A stretch of DNA of 64,000 nucleotides. Source: Euphorbia lathyris. Lineage: Eukaryota > Streptophyta > Magnoliopsida > Malpighiales > Euphorbiaceae. Positions within the stretch are counted from its first letter, which is position 1. Each line of letters begins with the position of its first letter. Shown here in pieces: positions 34,952-45,846 of this stretch. The notes beneath the pieces are model-generated. The model saw only the letters and a program-made list of their open reading frames with translations, was not told the DNA's origin and did no database searches. The stretch is from assembly GCF_963576675.1 (NCBI RefSeq), contig NC_088913.1, positions 25,003,001 through 25,067,000 of the forward strand, read 5' to 3'. Made by a program: the position numbers and the translations under genes.

Positions 34952-35631
34952 ATGGAGAAATTGTACATGGAGAACCCAGGGTGGCTTTTGGCCATCGATG
35001 GTATGTCAATCCATATTTTCTTCTTTAACTCTTCCTAATTTCTTCTTTCTACTTGTAATTATTCTACTTATCTTGGATGATAATAGGTCCTCTGGATGAT
35101 AACTTCTTAAAATGGACGGTCAGAATAAAAGGCCCCCAATACACCCCATATGAAAGGGGTGTATTTGAAATCAGAATCAACTACTCTTTGGAGTTCCCAA
35201 ATAGACCTCCAACAGTAATATTAACTTATCTCATTAAGATATATGAACCTGACATTGTATACACATACACTAATCAATGTCTCCTCTTATTCTCAGTTTC
35301 GCTTATGGAATAAGATCTATCATCTTAACGTGGCTCCTCAAGGGATGATTTATCTTCCCCGTCTCCTTGCTCACCCTCTCTATCCCACTGCCACAGTATA
35401 GATATGCCACCATTTATCTAGTTCATTTGATAAACACTTAATCATGTTTGTGATCTAATTATTCTATGTATTTTGCAGCTATTGTGGCACATATATGATC
35501 TACTACAACAGCCCGACATAGAGGTGCCATTTCCTAGACAAGAAGAAGTTGCTGAGCAATACCTCAACAACAGGGCAGATTATGAGGGGCTCACCTGGAG
35601 ATGGACTAGGGAGCATGCAATGTGGATATGA
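34952..35631 (+). CDS. UEV-like ubiquitin-conjugating-enzyme (E2) fold protein, four exons, in a CACTA element
   Basis: The model is join(34952..35000, 35087..35214, 35297..35395, 35479..35631), 429 nt and 142 aa, with all introns GT...AG and no internal stop. Order of E2 marks: GPLDDNFLKWTVRIKGPQYT, PYERGVFEIRI, FPNRPP, KIYHLNV, GMIYLPRL, then the C-terminal helices LLWHIYDLLQQP and AEQYLNNRADYEG. In E2 enzymes GxICLxxL carries the catalytic cysteine and HPN assists it. Here they read GMIYLPRL and HLN, so it should not form a thioester and resembles ubiquitin E2 variants. It could bind ubiquitin or another E2. A short N-terminal exon may be missing: the frame stays open upstream to an AG at about 34931. 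Likely acquired from the host; expression unknown. Confidence 0.72.
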
Positions 35632-35849
35632 GCTCCAAATGTGGTTCTCTTTGAAATTCCAAATCTCCTTTACAATCACATAGTAAAGGAGATTTGGAAT
35701 TTTAATTATAACCGAAAGGCAACACTCATCCCCCCCTTTTGTAATATAACTTAGAGCTTGCTATTTAGTTCATATGTATATGTATATTCAAGTCATATCA
35801 AAAGACATCTTATCGTTTGCCAGGCATATCAAGTTTATGGCCAATCACA

Positions 35850-36960
35850 TGCTTCATACACATACACATACACATACACATACTCAAAACTTGTGCTGAT
35901 AGCATCGAAAACCCATCACCATTCTGAATGGTTTCAATCAGATAACAAGCCAAGTGGAAGATATATCGTAAACCTATCTCAAACATAAACATGCTTCATA
36001 CACATACACATACTCAGTTAGTTCTAGCAGTATAACTCGTAGGTATAAGAGTATGGCCAAGCTCAAAGAACATTAATACATATACTCAATGAGTTCTAGC
36101 TTCCTAAATAGTTCTATCTAACCAATCAGTTTATACCTTTCTAAACAGAACATCAAACATAAACATGCTTCATACACATACACATACTCAATCATTTCAT
36201 AGAAATATAACTCACATTCATATCAATCACTTCATGCATGGTTAAGGTATTCAAGCAATCAGTTAATAGCAATGCACATACATAACCCTTTACAATATAC
36301 TTGCCACTTGGATTGTACTAGTTGAAAAGTGAGCACGGTGATGAAATTTACGATATTGTAACCACAAGTTCATAACTTATGCTGATAACATCAAAAACCC
36401 ATCACCATTTTGAATGGTTTCAATCAGATAACAAGCCAAGTGGAAGATATATCGTAAACCTATCTCAGCATCACCCACAACAACATCATACATGTAACTA
36501 ATCAGCTACATGCCCAATGAATATTCATACACATACTCAATCAGTTCTAGCTTCCTAAACAGAACATAAAACATAAACATGCTTCATACACATACACATA
36601 CACATACACATACTCAATCAGTTCTAGCAGTATAGCTCATAGGTATAAGAGTATTCCTATATCACAACAAACATTCATAGCTTTAGACTATGCCTAATCA
36701 GCTACATGCCCAATGAACATTGATAGCAATGCACATACATAACCTTTTACAATATACTTGCCACTTAGATTGTACTCGTTGAAAAGTGAGCACGGTGATG
36801 AAGTTCGCGATGATGTAACTATAAGTTCATAACTTATGCTGATAGCATCGAAAATCCATCACCATTCTGAATGGTTTCAATCAGATAACAAGCTAAGTGG
36901 AAGATATATTATAAACCTATCTCAGCAGCATCACCCACAACAACATCATACATGCAACCA
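35850..36960. repeat. CACATA microsatellites and ~450-bp internal repeats
   Basis: CACATA runs occur at about 35860, 35998, 36175 and 36590. The block 'catcaccattctgaatggtttcaatcagataacaag' occurs three times (about 35915, 36400, 36858), each followed by 'agtggaagatatat'. The inner copy has the inverse GTATGT run near 31796. Confidence 0.75.
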
Positions 36961-37715
36961 ATCCGTTCAAACCAGCATAAGAATAATATATACTCAATAA
37001 GTTAAAGAAATCTTCCCATATACTAAAGGCATAAACTGATTGACAATCTCTTCAGTCAGCCTTCCCATGTATTGCCCTAGGTTAAAAAAGATAAAGACCC
37101 AAGCTTTTCAGTAGTGAATCTAACAATGAATACAATAAAATCAATGTATCTAAGCGAGAGATCTAACCCTTTCAACGATAAGTCTGAAAATCAATAGATC
37201 CTTATTCCAACTGCTGAAATCCACATACACAAGAGTAAATCGGATGAGGAAAAGATAGAGTAAGGAACAATGAAACTCTAATACATTTAGGAACGAAGAA
37301 AATATGGCTTACTAGTACCGTGTTTCGATCTCACACCTAGTGATTGCATGTAGAAAGCAACCAGGAGATAGATAGGGATGAGAGGGATGAAGATTGCTGA
37401 TAGCTCCCATTTGTATAGTCTTTTTAGGATCATTTTAGATCGTTTTTGCTATGTTTCTATTCAATTATATTATCGTTTTGTTGGTTTTTACTTGATATTA
37501 GTAATTTCCGTTATTTATTACATTTTTTGTGTTTTCAGGGATTTTTGGGGCTATTTTAGCGTTTCCGAGTCAAACCCGAGCCAAGTGGAATACTTCCGGA
37601 CTATAAAGGACCTTCGGAGCACTTTTGGGATTCATTAAGGACCATTAGAGTGAATTTCGAAAGTCCAAGGACCTACAAGGAAAGAAGCCGGAGAATGCTG
37701 CCCCATTTGGAGCTT

Positions 37716-37904
37716 GTCTCATCGAGACAATGCTTGTCTCATCGAGACAGGCCCTCGTCTCGTCGTGACACAGCCTATCTCGATGAGACGAGGCGGTATC
37801 GATGGTTCCGAAAAGGAACCATCGCGTGGTGTCTTGGCGAGATGCCTAGTGTCTCGCCGAGACACCATGTCGTCTCGTCGAGACCCCTTTGGTCTCGACG
37901 AGAC
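37716..37904. repeat. phased GTCTCGTCGAGAC palindromes in the LTR
   Basis: Copies of the 13-bp inverted repeat GTCTC-NNN-GAGAC start at 37716, 37736, 37757 and 37777, then at 37831, 37851, 37872 and 37892. Steps are 20, 21 and 20 bp in both groups. Two other palindromes flank or split them: 37801-37823 (GATGGTTCC...GGAACCATC) and 37911-37929 (CTGGGGA...TCCCCAG). Confidence 0.88.
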
Positions 37905-37999
37905 GAGACGCTGGGGAGCAATTCCCCAGCGTCCTCTTACCTTTTAAACGCGAATTTGGCTTTGAAAAATGCCTAAAATATCCCTAACCTTGTTTACAC

Positions 38000-38008
38000 T
38001 ATAAATAG
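38000..38008 (+). promoter_or_regulatory. LTR TATA box
   Basis: CTATAAATAGG is followed by a pyrimidine-rich leader. It is about 95 bp downstream of the last phased palindrome. Confidence 0.7.
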
Positions 38009-39078
38009 GAGCCATCTTCTCCTTTGTTAGGGTTACTTTTCTTTCTCTCTCCTTACTTTCTTCTCCTCTTCATCTCTTTCTCTTCCCCAATTTAGTTTTT
38101 GTTAATTTGACTTCTTCCATTGTAATTAGTGGAGATTTTATTTGAAGATTGGTAGTGGAAGTTCTTCTTTGTAATCAGAATCAGACAAAGACCGGGTTTT
38201 AGACTTCTAATCCCTAACTCTGTTTCTTACTTATTACTTATCTAATTAATGATGATTTATGTTGATAATCTATGCTTTAATTGTTTGGTTGGTTTAGTTA
38301 TGAACTAATCCCCATCCAATCTGGGATGGGGATAGAATTAATTGCGTAACTATGTGTGATTAGGGATTTAGGTTTATGGAATTGCTTCCAATTGATCAGA
38401 TTATGCATGCGTAATGTCTTAGATTTATCAGGAATAAGATCTTTGCTAGAATGAGATTCGATGATGATCAACTAGCCTGAAGTTGCGGAACCCAATGCCT
38501 TGAAGCTGATAAATATAGGATTGTAGATAGATAGTGACTTGACCAAGGAACTATCTAGTCCGAACTAGCATGACCTGACCTCGCTAGAGACCACTAGGAG
38601 TGCGAACTAGTGGCTGGGCTACGGCTTTAGCCTTAATCACCACAGGAACTAATGCTTTGCATGACCTAGGTTATATGCCTCATCAAGCCGTCAACCGAAT
38701 GCATGTGAATAGACTACTTGAGATTGGCCATCTTCACGTGGTTAATTTGGTGATTACCGTCAATTATCATTAGGATATAAACCCAAATCCCAGCAAGTCA
38801 TACACAGAATCCAATCAGGAAAATCCCATCCCAGATTGTTTCATTCATTAATTCGAATCTTCTGATGTCGAACGCTTTTGTCTTTTATTTTAGAAGTTTT
38901 ATCTACTTTCTCAATCCACAAACTTATTCAAACTTCGAACAATTATGTTTCCTTTCTTGGGTCGACTAGTTGTGACAAATAGTCTTTGTGGGTCGATCTT
39001 GTGCTTAAGCACTATATTACTTGTTGCGATAGGATAGACTTGTCCTATTTATTGCTATATATTTTACAAGCATCAAGT

Positions 39079-39098
39079 TTTTGGCGCCATTGCTGGGG
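39079..39098 (+). other. primer-binding site
   Basis: TTTTTGGCGCCATTGCTGGG lies directly inside the LTR, a slightly changed form of the Athila-type site at 50714. Confidence 0.8.
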
Positions 39099-39246
39099 AC
39101 TATTTTTGTCTATAACTAGTTTACTCTTTGTGAAAGGTTGATATAATTGTTTGGAATTCCAAGAACCGAGGTTCTCGGGATCACTCATCATTGCATCTTG
39201 ATTCTTAAGCTGATATTGTTCTTGCATGACGTAAAAGGAGGACACA

Positions 39247-40812
39247 ATGGCCGAAGATCTGTCGGTCATGGAGTTATTGAAGGCAAAGCGGCCTACAAGC
39301 ACCTCTGGCATCCTCGATCCGGCAATAACAGCAGCGTCATTTGAAATTAGACCAGCAATGATCCAGATGATTCAAAACTCGGGGCAGTTCAGTGGGGATT
39401 ACTATGAAGATCCTAACTCTCATCTTGACAAATTCATGGAATACTGTAGCACCTTCAAGTGCGAAGACGTCACATCTGAACAGATCTTCCAGAAGTTGTT
39501 CAGATTCTCTCTGAAAAGAGAAGCTACAGAATGGCTACAATCCATCGAGCCAGGCTCTCTCACTGAATAGGACACTACAGTATCAGCGTTTCTAGAGAAG
39601 TACTTCCCTCCATCAAAGACTGCACAATTCAGAAGCAACATCACCTCATTTAGGTAGTCCGACAGTGAGAACCTGCATCTAGCCTGGGAGAGGTTCCAGA
39701 AGTTGTTAAGACGGTGCCCCCACCGTGGTTACCAGCGGTACCAACTTGTTGACATGTTCTACTCAGGGATATCTCCTATCAACCGCGCCTCTCTGAATGC
39801 AGCAGCAGGAGGAAATCTATTCAACAAGACTGCAGTTCAAGCATACAATCTGGTGAAAGAATTAGCTGAACGGAGTGCATGTTGGCAAGTTGAGAAGCCA
39901 GCTCCGAGAAGAGGCAGAACAGCTGAGGAGTTCCCTTGGATATCTTCAGAACCAAATCCTAAAATAGCAGCACTAACAGCAAAGGTTGATTCGCTGGTAG
40001 CTCACATGAAAGCGCCAGAGCTAGTAACGAGTTGTGAGATCTGCAGTAGAGGGCACAAGAACGTGAGATGCCCAATGGTACTTGAACAGATCCATTATCT
40101 AATGCAGCATGGATCAAATAGCACACCTTCGCAGTAGGACAAATGTCAAGATTCAGGGATGGAGCTTGGATTGGAAAGAAGTATAGATGCCCTGAGAGAG
40201 ATCTTGAATGCCATAGAAGGCAGGTTGCCACACAATGAAATTTTTTGCCAAAGACTTCAAACACAGATCAGTAAGCTCGTAGAGGAGGAAGCACGAGCAA
40301 TCACGCTTAGGAGCTGAACACAGGTAAGTGCACCAGACTTGGTGACTCAGCAAGATGAGGTTTCTAACCCCACCACTGGTAATATCTCATCCACCCCGTC
40401 TTCTCCCCAGGTAAGTGTTTCTGGTCCAACTTTAATTACTGATACTGTTGTACAACCAACATAGGCAACCTTGCCTTATCCTACTTCTAGGAGAGCTAAA
40501 TTAGACAAGGATTATTCCAAGATGTTAAACGTTTTAAAAAAAATAGAAATTAACCTTCCGTTTCTTGAACTTCTTGAGAATATGCCTGTGTATGGAAATT
40601 TTTTAAAAGAGCTGATCTCTAAAAAGAGAAAATTAGGAGATCATGAAACTGTAATGTTGAGCCAGGAATGTTCTGCCATGTTAACGAATCCATTACCTAA
40701 AATATCTAAAGATCCTGGTAGTTTGAGCATTCCCTATACAATAGGCAAGGTTCATTTTCAACGTGCTTTATGTGATCTTGATGCAAATTATCTAACCATA
40801 AATTGTTTGTGA
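39247..40812 (+). pseudogene. Athila-like gag and start of protease, broken
   Basis: One frame carries the whole region with stops at 39568, 39655 and 40135 (TAG) and later ones near 40315 and 40462. Gag marks are AASFEIRPAMIQMIQ, FSGDYYEDPNSHLDKFMEYC, FRFSLKREATEWLQS, FLEKYFPPSKTAQFR and CEICSRGHKNVRCP (zinc-knuckle-like). The later part has ARAITLRS and PYTIGKVHFQRALCDLDA, the run-up to the aspartic protease active site. Athila homology stops there at about 40787. Protease core, RT and integrase are missing. Confidence 0.85.
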
Positions 40813-41218
40813 GTAAATCGTTAATTATATTTATAAAGTTTGTCCATTAATAGCTTTTTAATTGTGTATATAAACAAGCCCACAAGAAAAGTTCATGAAT
40901 AAATAAACAAGATGCTAACAAATAGTTCGTGTATTACTCATTTATTATGTTTGTGAACGAACTCATCTAATAGCAAACGAAGTAATATGAAGTTTAGATA
41001 TTTGTAAACTAATACAAAATTAAAATTCATAAATGTTCTAATGGAGCCTGCTCGCGAGCTTTCGAGCCGAGCTTTGGCCTGCTCAAGCTCGGCTCATTTA
41101 CGGACCGAGCCAGTAAATCCTGTTCACGAGCGGCTCGTTTACAAATCAAGCTAAGTCGAACCGAATTTTTATCGAACCGACCACCGCTCATGAGCGGTTC
41201 GGCTCATTTACAGTCCTA
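40788..41218 (-). mobile_element. hAT-like terminal region
   Basis: On the minus strand the end is TAGGACTGTAAATGAGCCGA, followed by many GAGC/GCTC-type words (gagcggttcg, gctcgcgagc) and further in 'gaacgaac'. This fits the ends of plant hAT elements of the TAGGGCTGTAAA type. The other end is not identified and no transposase is present. Confidence 0.5.
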
Positions 41219-42076
41219 TCTATATATTTTAATGATATTTGAAATTGACTTAACTTATTTATTTTAGGGATATAATTGTTTTTGGTTGTATTAGAGATTA
41301 CATTGTATCGTTCTAAATGTTAAAAATAAATTTTCTCTTTGTTACTAATATTAGGTGCATTTTACTTTATCTCTATATTTTATAACTAAATAAATAAAAC
41401 TTTAAATTTAGGATAAGAAAAAAATAAAAAAATAAAACTAGAAAAGAAATACAAGTAACTTTGTATTATTTGGGTTAATATAAATAAAGAAAAAACCGGT
41501 AATTAAAAAGAACATGATTATAAATATTTAATTAATATTTAAATTGTAATTCATTTCAGAAATGGTAAATAATAAAAGAAAAATTTAGAAAAAACAATCA
41601 AAGTAAAATACTTCCTTTTATTGTTAGGCATTTTATGATTATTAATCATCCTTGAAAAAGACAATTTGTATTAAATGCTACAAATTCATATTTTTCATAA
41701 CAATAAAAATTAAAAAAAAAAGAATAAAAATCTATGTAGAATTACTTAAGGTTAGAATAGACCTTTTAACTAATAAAAAATTTTCTAGCCATTCTATCGC
41801 TAAATTTCTATTCAAATAACAGTGTCCTTTTCAAAATTAAAGCAATAATAGACTTTTCCCAAGCAATGTGAATTCACTCAAATCCATCAGCCTCGTGTTA
41901 GAAGAAAGAGAGGGAACTGAGCTGCAATTTCCTGGAAAGGCTCTCTAACATATTATCCAAATTAATCATTTTTTAATATGTTTGTATAAATAGTTAGAAG
42001 AAAGAGAGGTTAGCCGAACCGACATCGAACCAGTGTGATGATTGAGTCACTAGTTCAACTATTATAATATGTCATA

Positions 42077-42080
<4 letters not shown>
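41219..42080. other. AT-rich non-coding interval
   Basis: No gene or recognisable element is seen. A-rich runs are common. 'ttagaagaaagagagg' occurs twice (41898 and 41995). Confidence 0.4.

Positions 42081-42160
<80 letters not shown>
42081..42160. repeat. (AT)n microsatellite
   Basis: An uninterrupted AT dinucleotide run of about 80 bp. Confidence 0.98.
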
Positions 42161-42164
<4 letters not shown>

Positions 42165-42354
42165 GTTCTTAATGGTATCAGTAACTATCCAAACCCTAAA
42201 TAGATGTAAAGTTACAATCATTGATTTTGATCCAATGGTGTGATCATTTAATGTAATTAATAGTCATAATAAATGACTTATCTTGTAAATTGTATTTTTC
42301 TCTCTCTTTGTAATTACTCATTCTTTTTCATTAGCCTTTATCTTCAAACAGATT

Positions 42355-42807
42355 AATCTGGAAAATTCATCTGAAAATTCATCGCGGTGGCCGGAAAATT
42401 CATCCTTGTCCCTCGATCGTTAATGGACTTTTCTTACTGATTTCAACTAACAACTTGGTTTCGATTTCATTAATACTACTCGGTTAATTTCTGAATTGAT
42501 GTTTGTGTTCCACTTTACTTCATAATGGATTTCTTCCTTAAGTTTCATTAAACTGTAGTTCAGTTTCGTGTTTGTATATGTCCATGAAGAAAACGTTTTC
42601 TTATTGCATTTATTAAATCTGGAAAATTCATCGGAAAATTTATCATGGTGGCCGGAAAATTCATCATTGTCCCTCTATCGTTAATGGATTTGTCTTGCTG
42701 ATTTCGACTAACAACTTGGTTTCGATTTCATTAATATTACTTGGTTAATTTCTAAATTGACGTTTGTGTTCCTCTTTACTTCATAATGGATTTATTTCTT
42801 AAGTTTC
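42355..42807. repeat. tandem duplication of a ~261-bp unit, second copy cut by a Tat LTR
   Basis: 'aatctggaaaattcatc' with 'ggtggccggaaaattcat' and 'caactaacaacttggtttcg' occurs from 42355 and again from 42616. The second copy stops at AAGTTTC (42807), where the LTR begins; the first copy continues AAGTTTCATTAAACTG. Confidence 0.88.
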
Positions 42808-43319
42808 TGATGACTGGTGCTGAACTCTTGATCGGAATCCTTCCTTGCGGGGGGCGTCGTTGGGTTCGACGGGGGGAATCTCCGATGCCAGAGTCAGTAC
42901 ATGAGAATAGAATAAACTGTATTGACAAAGTAGGGTTTAAGGAGAGCGTAAAGTGTGTACCTCAATAGCTTGGGATGCAAGCTATTTATAGTCATGTAGT
43001 CGTAACTCCTAGTAACTAGAAAGTTTCCATTAATGCCTCATTAATGGCGGTTACTGATCTTTATTCAAGTATGACCGTTAGCTCATTAATGGATTATTAA
43101 TTGCCTTTATTGGGAATCAACTCAACCGCTCGACGGGCGGATCGAGGCATGATGGCGAATCTCCCGTAGGTTTGACTACGGATAGCGTGTGGTGGAATCT
43201 ATGTGATCCGCCACTTCGATGGCTTGCTCGATACGCCATTGCTTTCCGGATCGTCCGAATACGCAGTCGTTTTGGTAAATATCCTCTTTGACCCCGTAAA
43301 TAATATCTCGATGTTATCA
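42808..43319 (-). mobile_element. 3' LTR of a Tat/Retand-type gypsy element (minus)
   Basis: On the minus strand it runs TGATAACATCGAG to CCAGTCATCA, 512 bp. A TATA box (GACTATAAATAGC) lies at about 42990-43001 on the minus strand. A G-run polypurine tract precedes it (43324-43330, CCCCCCC on the plus strand). CATTAATG occurs at 43028, 43039 and 43084, the first two 11 bp apart. Confidence 0.82.
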
Positions 43320-43323
43320 GAAG

Positions 43324-43335
43324 CCCCCCCAAGTT
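43324..43335 (-). other. polypurine tract
   Basis: The minus strand reads GGAACTTGGGGGGGCTTC directly before the LTR start, the expected plus-strand primer site. Confidence 0.7.
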
Positions 43336-43632
43336 CCGTTAAAGTCCTTTAGGGCTTTTGCACTTCCTGGCTCGCCGTCATGATGAGTCGCATTAATAAC
43401 CGCTCTGTTCCAGACCATTCATTGCGCGACATGTGTCCTGGATGCACAGCTCGAGGTAAGTGACGGCACCTTCTTCAACTTCTCTCTTTCTCTTTCTGCC
43501 TCATTTGCTAATTTCCTTTCGATTTTGCTTGCGTTTTTTCAGAGCTTTTTCCGGCGTCAAGTATCTTCAAAGCTTCTGATTTTCCATGTAAGTTCACCTT
43601 CTTGTCCTGTTCTTGTTGTCATCTGGGTTTTT

Positions 43633-45846
43633 ATGAGTTCTTCCTCTGGCTCTACCACTGAACTCTTTGATTTGACCACTTCCTTCGAGCCTTTGTTTAG
43701 TTGGACCTCTTCCGAGAGCTCTAATTCCTCTGAAAGTACCCCTAGTTGTGATTTATCCGAGTTACGCAATACGGTGAAGGAGAGTAGGAATCGTCACCCT
43801 CGTTTATTTGAAATCCAGAACCCTTCCGCCGCTGTAGCTCATACCACTCCGACGATAGATCCTAGGACCCTTTCGGGGATGGAAGCTTCCCCTTCAACTT
43901 CGATTAGAAAAAAGAAGCCTCGTGTAGAGATTACTTTGTCTCGTATGAGCGCCGCGGATCTTGCTGATTTGGCGGATCGCTATCCGTGGATCAAAAATTA
44001 CGAGACAGAGTTGGCGGCTGCCCATCAGTGACCCGCCTGTCCCCCTATGGGATACTTGTCCGTATACAGTAGTCATATGGAGAGAGGATTCCGCCTTCCT
44101 CTTCCCCGGATGATGGGGGATATTTTGGAGTTCTTTGGGATCACTGTCTGCCAGCTGCATCCAAATGGCTGGTTGGACATAGCTCTAGATTGTTACTTAG
44201 CTTCGAATCTAGGAGTAGTCTGTAATCCTCGTGTCTTCCTATCTCTTCACAAACCTTCAAAGCGTCAAACCGAATCTTTCTTTACCTTTGCCAAATTCAA
44301 AGGTTATTCGCCTTTTTGCGATAAGATGTCAAACGTCCATCTCTGGGACGAAAAAATTTTCTTTGTTAAAGTGAAAGAGGGCGAATCTCTGGGATTCCCG
44401 TTGAATTGGAATGCTAATCCTCAACATATGGCTGGGGACCTGCGTATACTGACTGACAGCGATGAGAAAGTGGCGGATCTTATGAAGATCATCAAAACGG
44501 ATGCTTGGACGTACGCCGATGCCTTGGAATTCATGATGAATGACATTCCCCTGATCCGCCGAATGGGGAAAGAGATTACTTACGTGAAGTTTACTCAACT
44601 TGATGAAGGTACCTTTATTTCTTCCTTGAACCTTGATTATTATTTTTTTTGTTCCCTTGTCAGGGGTTTGTCTGAGGCCAGTCGCGCCCTTGTAGAGAAG
44701 CGTAAAAAACAGAAGGAGTTGGAGGCCCAGAAAGATGCACAGGTGGCGGATCCCAGTAAGAGCTCCGAGAAACGCCCTTTGGAGGGTGTCGCGGATCCCC
44801 CTAATAAGAAGAGGAGATCAGCCACTGCTGGTGGAGAGAAATTACTGGCGGATGCCTTGAAAGCTGGGAAGCCTAGGATAGATCTGGAGTAGGTATGTTT
44901 ACTTTACTGTTTTTCTCCCTTACACTATGGATTCTGATTTAGGCCTTCTGCTTCTTGCATAGGTGGTTAAGCCCGACTTGGGAGGATATTGGCTCGCCAA
45001 GTATGGTGATAAAGGGTCCCTAGGGAACGAGTCGGTTATCAATGACCTTGATGAAGCCCTCGGTCAACTCAGTGAAGTGCAAGAGAGTCAAAACAAGTTC
45101 TCCGGATCAGCCCATGCCAAGATGGGGAAAAGGGATCTCCTTTCGGTAAACTTTATTTTCCTTATTTTACATTTTTGGATGAAAGAGTGATCTCCTTTGA
45201 GGAGATTTTATTTTTAAATTGTCATTTGCTTTTCCAAGCGTATATGCATATGCGTGGTATGGAGGTGGATCTACTTCAAGGTGTAGCGGATAAAGCCACC
45301 ATAAAAAGGTTGGAGAAAGAAGTTACCGTCGTCAGTGCAAATGCTGCTGCCGCCATTGCCCTTAATGAAAGCAAGGACACGGAGATCCGCAGCCTGAAGG
45401 AGAAGATGGCGGAAGATGCTAAGAACCATAAAGCTTCCCTATCGAACTCGGAGATTATGGTGGGTAACCGTGCTTATTACTACGGTGAGCGGATCATGGC
45501 CTATGGTAGGCTTACCTACCCCGAAATTGATTTTGTGGATCCGGAATACGTGGTCCCTGAGGTTGAGGATTGCATTAGGTATGACATGATACCGAACGTC
45601 AAGGATTTCATCCGTGATCAGATTCGGAAGGAGCTGAATGGGTCGGGCAAGGAGAGCAAGCCTGTTGTCGACCTTGAATTGGATGATCTTGGCAAAGCAT
45701 CCAAAGAGGCGGGTGACAAAGCCAATGACGTGGTGATTGATTGTACAACTCCTCAGGCAGGAATTATCGTTACGGAGAATGAGGTTCCTCCCGAGAGTGC
45801 ATCTTTAGAGAAAGACACTAAGGAGGATGCCATTGTAAACGTTTAG
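43633..45846 (+). pseudogene. antisense extra ORF of the Tat element ('putative gypsy type transposon' family)
   Basis: This reads opposite to the element's pol, between pol and the 3' LTR, as known for Tat/Retand elements. The first in-frame ATG is 43633 (SSSSGSTTEL follows). The frame continues through a TGA at 44029 to 44892. Marks are YSSHMERGFRLPLPRMMGDI, GITVCQLHPNGWLDIA, KMSNVHLWDEKIFFVKV and SLGFPLNW, which match the plant Transposase_28-type domain. A likely intron spans 44893-44962 (GTATGT...CATAG); the next block begins KPDLGGYWLAKYGDKGS. A further gap lies near 45146-45238, and a coiled-coil block runs to a stop at 45844. The TAG at 44890 also breaks the frame. The function of these proteins is unknown. 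Confidence 0.72.

Larger units (their letters stand above)
34777..37397 (-). mobile_element. outer CACTA element, right part, cut by an LTR element
   Basis: It continues the copy begun at 29531 and is the inverted counterpart of 30606-34020 in the inner copy. It has the E2-like gene near its left and, at about 37100-37397, the inverse of the inner copy's 30600-30930. It stops at 37397 where an LTR begins; the other CACTA end is not found. Confidence 0.85.
37398..39075 (+). mobile_element. 5' LTR of an Athila-like gypsy element
   Basis: It starts TGATAGCTCCCATTTG and ends GCATCA, followed by AG and TTTTTGGCGCCATTGCTGGG (about 39079). TATA box: ATAAATAGG at 38000. Length 1678 bp. The gag region follows in the same direction. 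It interrupts the outer CACTA copy. Confidence 0.9.

Noticed and set aside
35758..35992. Frames over the CACATA runs
   Set aside because: Tyr-Thr or Met-Cys dipeptide repeats from a microsatellite, not a protein.
37650..37976. Plus-strand frame of 108 codons in the second LTR
   Set aside because: It crosses the palindrome array and ends in the U3 region; composition explains it.
42786..42968. 60-codon frame at the Tat LTR border
   Set aside because: It crosses the junction between the tandem duplication and the LTR and has no protein similarity that I recognise.
43525..43632. Extension of the Tat antisense ORF to a TTG at 43525
   Set aside because: Not a plausible plant start codon; the first in-frame ATG is 43633, and the upstream frame crosses an intron-like GTAAGT.
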